Source of the DNA: Rugosimonospora acidiphila
GTDB taxonomy: Bacteria; Actinomycetota; Actinomycetes; Mycobacteriales; Micromonosporaceae
Length of the DNA stretch: 64,000 nt
Direction: 5' to 3'
NCBI RefSeq assembly: GCF_039543385.1
Contig: NZ_BAABJQ010000010.1
Span: 62,001-126,000 of the forward strand
Positions 60,544 to 64,000 of the stretch are shown here, piece after piece (positions within the stretch are counted from its first letter, which is position 1; each line of letters begins with the position of its first letter). The notes below the pieces were generated by a model that was given only the letters and a program-made list of their open reading frames with translations, searched no databases and was not told the DNA's origin. The position numbers were made by a program, and so were the translations under genes.

Positions 60544-61400
60544 TGAACGCAGAGGTAGAACAGTTCTCCGCACCGCTCGCCTACCACGGTGAGGGTCCGG
60601 TGTGGACGCGGGAGTGGGGCGGGCTGCGCTTCGTCGACATGCTCGCCGGCGACATCTTGTCGCTGGACGCGGCCGGCGAACCGATCGACCGGATGCACGT
60701 GGGTTCGGTGGCCGCCGCGTTCCGTCCCCGTACCGGCGGGGGCATGGTGGTGGCGGCCGAGCGCGGGTTCGCCCTCATCGACCCGGACGGCGCGGTGCGG
60801 TCGCTCGACGAGCTGTGGTCCGACCCCGGTGTGCGGATGAACGAGGGCGGCTGCGACCCGGACGGCCGCTTCTACTGCGGCTCCATGGGATACGACAAGT
60901 CGCCGGGCGCAGGCAGCTTCTACCGGCTGGACCCGGGCGGCACGGTCGGCGTCGTGTGGTCGGACGTGACCATCTCGAACGGGCTGGCCTGGACCCCGGA
61001 CGGCACGTCGGCGTACTACGTGGACACCCCGACCCAACGGGTGGACATCCTCGACTACGACCCCGAGTCAGGCCTGACCGGCCGGCGGCCCTTCGTGGAG
61101 GTGCCGGCGGGGCTGGGCGGGCCGGACGGGCTCACCGTGGACAGCGAGGGCTACGTGTGGGTGGCCGTGTACGGCGGCTCCGCCGTGCACCGGTACCGGC
61201 CGGACGGCATGCTGGACGGCGCCCTGGAGTTGCCGGTCAGCCAGGTGACCGCGTGTACCTTCGGCGGCCCGGGCCTGTCCGAGCTGTACATCACCACGTC
61301 CCGCGACGGGTTGGCGGCCGACGCCGAGCCCGAGGCGGGCGCGGTGTTCCGGGCCAGGCCGGGGGTGGCCGGCCTGCCGGCGCTGCCCTTCGCCGGTTAG
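60543..61400 (+). CDS. SMP-30/gluconolactonase family lactonase
   Basis: A 285-residue six-bladed beta-propeller enzyme. Family features: GEGPVWTREWGGLRFVDM at about 18-35 with the metal-binding Glu, RMNEGGCDPDGRFYCGSM near 100, SNGLAWTPDGTSAYYVDT near 146 and the GGPDGLTVDSEGYVW motif. It hydrolyses sugar lactones to aldonates using a divalent metal. Its ATG overlaps the dehydratase stop, confirming an operon; together with the dehydrogenase they form steps 1-3 of a non-phosphorylative sugar oxidation route. Confidence 0.92.
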   Translation: MNAEVEQFSAPLAYHGEGPVWTREWGGLRFVDMLAGDILSLDAAGEPIDRMHVGSVAAAFRPRTGGGMVVAAERGFALIDPDGAVRSLDELWSDPGVRMNEGGCDPDGRFYCGSMGYDKSPGAGSFYRLDPGGTVGVVWSDVTISNGLAWTPDGTSAYYVDTPTQRVDILDYDPESGLTGRRPFVEVPAGLGGPDGLTVDSEGYVWVAVYGGSAVHRYRPDGMLDGALELPVSQVTACTFGGPGLSELYITTSRDGLAADAEPEAGAVFRARPGVAGLPALPFAG

Positions 61401-61885
61401 TCGCCGGCGGCGCCCGCCACCCGGCCCGCGGATTCTCGACCCGCGAGCCGGCCGGTGAGGCGGGCCCAGCCGAACCAGAGGAGTACGGCGACGGCGATCA
61501 CCAGGACGATCGCGCTGGCCGCCACGATCGGGTTGACCCATGCGGGCACCAGGTCGAAATCCGGATTGCACTTGTTGTGCAGCGGAAAGAGTCGCTGGAA
61601 TTCCTCGGCATGGGCGTCCCGGTAGACCTCGTCGTAGCGTTGGTGATGGTTCCACGTGCATGCCTCGCCCACGTCGAGGCCGCCGCTGAACGCGCCCCAC
61701 GTCCAGGACGCGAGGCCGGCGAACAGCGAGATGGAGCAGACGCGCGTCCACCACATCGGGCGCCGCCAGGACGCGTTGCGCAGGCCGGTGGCGATGCGGA
61801 AGAGATTCCACAGGTTCCAGATCAGCCAGGCGACAAGCAGTAACTGGATAGCTACCACGGCAAGGGCTCCTCCGGCTTGCGTCAT
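61397..61885 (-). CDS. Small membrane protein of unknown function
   Basis: A 162-residue protein I do not recognise. It shows three hydrophobic segments: LAVVAIQLLLVAWLIWNLW (about 9-27), ISLFAGLASWTWGAF (about 52-66) and IVAASAIVLVIAVAVLLWF (about 119-137). Between the second and third is a polar loop with two cysteines. The stop overlaps the lactonase stop by 4 bp (convergent genes), so transcription may interfere. No neighbouring gene suggests a role. Confidence 0.65.
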   Translation of the reverse strand: MTQAGGALAVVAIQLLLVAWLIWNLWNLFRIATGLRNASWRRPMWWTRVCSISLFAGLASWTWGAFSGGLDVGEACTWNHHQRYDEVYRDAHAEEFQRLFPLHNKCNPDFDLVPAWVNPIVAASAIVLVIAVAVLLWFGWARLTGRLAGRESAGRVAGAAGD

Positions 61886-62002
61886 GGCGCTGTTTCACCT
61901 GTTCTCTTGGCACGAGACGCGGTCTCCCAGCGCCACCTGGGCGAAGCCGGTCGGTCCGGAGTCCTGCGAGACATGGGTCTGACGGTAGAAGGGTCGGTCC
62001 AG

Positions 62003-63022
62003 TTAGAAGTTCAGCACCCGCAGGTGGGTGGGCTCGACGACCTGCGTCTTCAGGCCCATCGACTGAACCGTCTTCTTGAGCTGGTCGATCGGGGTGCGGT
62101 CGATCGTCTTGGGCAGGTCCGGCGAGTCGTACCCGGTGACCATGTCGTCGTTGTGCACCGGAATGACGTACCGGGGGCCGCCGAGAACGGTCAGCAGGCG
62201 CTCCAGGTAGTGGTCCAGTGAGCTGAAGTCGGTCACGCAGACCGAAACGACGTCCGGCCGCAGCCCCTCGAGTTCCTTCTCGACGAAGTTGGTACCGCCG
62301 AACATCAGCACCTTCAGGCGCCCCGGCACGGTCAGCTGGTAGGCCAGGGTGTTGCCCTCCACCAGATCGGTGGTCGTCTTGGGCGTCGCCGGTGGTTCGA
62401 CGCGGATGCCGGGCGCGAAGTAGCCGTATCCCAGCGACTGACTGTGCAGGCTGCGCATGACCCGTACCTGGTAGGCGCCGCCCTGGAAGGTCAGGTCCTC
62501 ACCCCCGCTGGCGGTGATGAAATTCGCCATCCGCCCCGCCGAGACTCCCATCGCGGTCAGCAGGTTGCGCTGCGTGTCGGTGCCGATGGTCCTGATCGTG
62601 GCGCCGGCCCACTCGGCCCGGCTGAGCAGTTGCGGGACGTCCGCGATGTGGTCCCAGTGACTGTGGCTGACCATCATGAGCTCGGGCGGCCCGGCGAGCC
62701 GGCCGGTGGTGAGCAGATTGTCGACCACTGCCGGGTTCGGGGCCAGGATCCCACCGTTGGTGGTGTAGTCGAACCGGCTCACGTACGGGTCGAAGTAGAG
62801 CACGTGGCCGTCGAAGGTGATTTCCCACCCCGCCACCCCCAACCAGCGCATCGCGACACCGGCGGCGGTCAGCGGCCGCGCCGGCGCGGCCGCCGCGCCC
62901 GTTGCCGTCGCCAGGCCACCGCCCACACCCCCGGCGATGGCGGCGGCGGCCCCGCCCGCCACCGCCGCGCGCAGCACGCCACGCCGGTTGATTCCCTCGG
63001 GCTTATCGTCGCTTCGCCTCAT
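62003..63022 (-). CDS. Tat-exported metallo-beta-lactamase-fold hydrolase
   Basis: A 339-residue exported enzyme. The Tat signal (about 13-45, NRRGVLRAAVAGGAAAAIAGG) is followed by an Ala-rich cleavage region. The MBL core holds VSHSHWDHIADVPQLL (HxHxDH motif, about 140), and further ligand-like His/Asp occur in SLHSQSLGYG and VIPVHNDDMVTGY. Related to UlaG-like and other MBL-fold proteins acting outside the cytoplasm; substrate unknown. The ATG at 63022 follows GAGGAGAGGAC. It is divergent from the LysR gene, which may regulate it. Confidence 0.85.
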   Translation of the reverse strand: MRRSDDKPEGINRRGVLRAAVAGGAAAAIAGGVGGGLATATGAAAAPARPLTAAGVAMRWLGVAGWEITFDGHVLYFDPYVSRFDYTTNGGILAPNPAVVDNLLTTGRLAGPPELMMVSHSHWDHIADVPQLLSRAEWAGATIRTIGTDTQRNLLTAMGVSAGRMANFITASGGEDLTFQGGAYQVRVMRSLHSQSLGYGYFAPGIRVEPPATPKTTTDLVEGNTLAYQLTVPGRLKVLMFGGTNFVEKELEGLRPDVVSVCVTDFSSLDHYLERLLTVLGGPRYVIPVHNDDMVTGYDSPDLPKTIDRTPIDQLKKTVQSMGLKTQVVEPTHLRVLNF

Positions 63023-63145
63023 GTCGACCGTCCTCTCCTCGAACCTTTGGGCAGCCACCCTGGGCATCCGCGGCCGCGCCGTCCAACGGAAGTCACTCAA
63101 CCAGCGGGGCCCGTGACGAGGCCAACATCAATAGCGTCTGACCGG

Positions 63146-63165
63146 CGATACGGTTTTTGATATCG
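63146..63165. promoter_or_regulatory. Candidate LysR operator
   Basis: CGATA-N10-TATCG inverted repeat within the 152-bp gap between the divergent metallo-hydrolase and LysR genes, ending 9 bp before the LysR start. Position and arm form fit a LysR-type site. Confidence 0.5.
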
Positions 63166-63174
63166 TCGCTGGCC

Positions 63175-64000
63175 GTGGACCTGATTGCGCACCTGCGGTA
63201 CTTCATCGCGGTCGCTGAGGAACTCCACTTCGGCCGGGCCGCCGCCCGGCTGCACATGTCCCAACCGCCGCTGTCCCAGCGCATCCAGCGGTTGGAACGG
63301 CATTTCGGCCTGCGGCTGTTCGACCGCTCGGCCCGGGCGGTGAACCTGACCGGCGCCGGGCAGCTGTTGCTGGTCGAGGCCCGCGACCTCGTCGCGCGGG
63401 CGGCCGTGCTCGATGAACTGGCCGGTCAGCTGCGCTCGGAGGGCATCAACGTCCTTCGTGCGGGACTGCCTCCCGATGTGCCCGGCACGACCGTCGCCGC
63501 CCTCGCCGCGGAGTTCGCCGCCCGGCAACCGGCGGTCACCCTGCGGCTGCAGGAGTCCGCGCCCGCCGTGCAGCACCGGGCCCTCGTGGAACAGCGGCTC
63601 GACGCGGCCGTCCTGCGGCTGCCGTTCGACACCGCGCGCCTGGCCCTCGGACCGGTGGTTCAGCGCCCCCTCGGGGTCCTGATCGCCGGGAACGACCCGC
63701 TGGCCGGGCATCCCGAGCTGCTGCTGTCCGTGCTGGCCCCGCTCGCGCTCGTCATCTTCCGGCGGTCCACGGCGCCGGCGGTGTTCGATGAGATTCTCGA
63801 TACCTGCGCCCGGCACGGATATCGTCCCTCGACCGTCCACGAGGTCAGCAGCACGGAGTTCGGGCGCGGCCTGGTCATGGCCGGCGGCGCCGTCGCCTTC
63901 GACGACGGCGCGCTGGCGCCACCGGCCGGCGCCGTGTGGCGTCCGGTCACCGGGCAACCGCTGGCCGCGCGGCTGGCCACGGTGTGGCCACGCGGGCGGG
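63175..64000 (+). CDS. LysR-family transcriptional regulator (3' end outside the window)
   Basis: 275 codons are visible and the frame stays open to the window edge, so the gene is partial. The N-terminal winged helix (about 1-60) is MDLIAHLRYFIAVAEELHF...AARLHMSQPPLSQRIQRLERHFGLRLF. The effector-binding domain follows from about 90 (LRAGLPPDVPGTTVAAL). The GTG at 63175 has no clear ribosome site and may be leaderless. Neighbouring divergent metallo-hydrolase is the most likely target. Confidence 0.9.
   Translation, partial: MDLIAHLRYFIAVAEELHFGRAAARLHMSQPPLSQRIQRLERHFGLRLFDRSARAVNLTGAGQLLLVEARDLVARAAVLDELAGQLRSEGINVLRAGLPPDVPGTTVAALAAEFAARQPAVTLRLQESAPAVQHRALVEQRLDAAVLRLPFDTARLALGPVVQRPLGVLIAGNDPLAGHPELLLSVLAPLALVIFRRSTAPAVFDEILDTCARHGYRPSTVHEVSSTEFGRGLVMAGGAVAFDDGALAPPAGAVWRPVTGQPLAARLATVWPRGR

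Noticed and set aside
1..64000. Secondary-metabolite gene cluster, prophage, tRNA or rRNA genes
   Set aside because: No synthase, phage structural or RNA-gene signature was seen by eye on either strand.

Overview
The window is about 70% G+C, uses GTG and TTG starts freely, and most genes have GGAGG-type ribosome binding sites. Gene content points to a soil actinomycete: several ABC uptake systems, secreted modular polysaccharide hydrolases, LacI/TetR/Lrp/LysR regulators, an ECF42-type sigma factor and a SigB-like promoter. I favour Micromonosporaceae or a close relative, from general style only. I see no rRNA, tRNA, transposase, phage gene or CRISPR array. This reads as an accessory carbohydrate and peptide utilisation region of a chromosome.

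Layout. (1) 1-10500 is a peptide-use island: two oligopeptide ABC ATPases on the minus strand face a plus-strand operon of an M19 dipeptidase, a peptide-binding lipoprotein, two permeases, an M24 'pita-bread' hydrolase, a proline-iminopeptidase-like alpha/beta hydrolase and an Lrp regulator built from two AsnC units. (2) 10534-12840 is a divergent MFS exporter/TetR pair with three copies of one operator between them. (3) 12991-17292 is a 1433-residue secreted modular enzyme, best explained as a GH87 alpha-1,3-glucanase. (4) 17794-19829 is a DGPF/YCII protein plus ECF42-type sigma factor, with a matching ECF42 promoter in front. (5) 19830-25099 is a sugar ABC operon (binding protein, two permeases) ending in a GH1 beta-glucosidase; it has LacI-type operators, a good promoter and an odd 15-bp repeat array in its leader. 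(6) 25160-33641 holds a GNAT-DUF1330 fusion, a lactate permease, a secreted GH95-like hydrolase with a fascin-like C-terminus, and an FtsX-type permease without an ATPase.

(7) 34158-44948 looks like a pectin or rhamnogalacturonan locus: LacI regulator, secreted PL1 pectate lyase, cupin, two Gfo/Idh/MocA dehydrogenases, a second LacI regulator that reads in frame into a sugar-binding lipoprotein with no stop codon, two permeases and a YesL-like protein. Two exact inverted copies of a LacI operator control the divergent promoters. (8) 44955-49948: HAD phosphatase, a minus-strand stress operon (hemerythrin, PPC/DUF296, YoaK) behind a SigB-like promoter, and an orphan molybdopterin-subunit gene. 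(9) 49958-53925 is a four-gene minus-strand ABC importer of spermidine/iron/phosphonate type. (10) 54161-57546: SMR efflux pump coupled to a TetR with a repeat-rich N-terminus, a Pth2-like protein and a LytR-CpsA-Psr protein. (11) 57609-61400 is a three-gene oxidative sugar pathway (dehydrogenase, IlvD/Edd dehydratase, SMP-30 lactonase) whose first ribosome binding site lies in a hairpin. (12) The right end has a small membrane protein, a Tat-exported metallo-hydrolase and a LysR regulator cut by the window edge.

The best candidates for something undescribed are the LacI/binding-protein open frame (39963-42365), the RBS-masking hairpin (57568-57607), the leader repeat array (20178-20285) and the tandem duplications that start at the 3' ends of two genes (127-255 and 36761-36840). 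Family assignments come from motifs read by eye; no database search was run.
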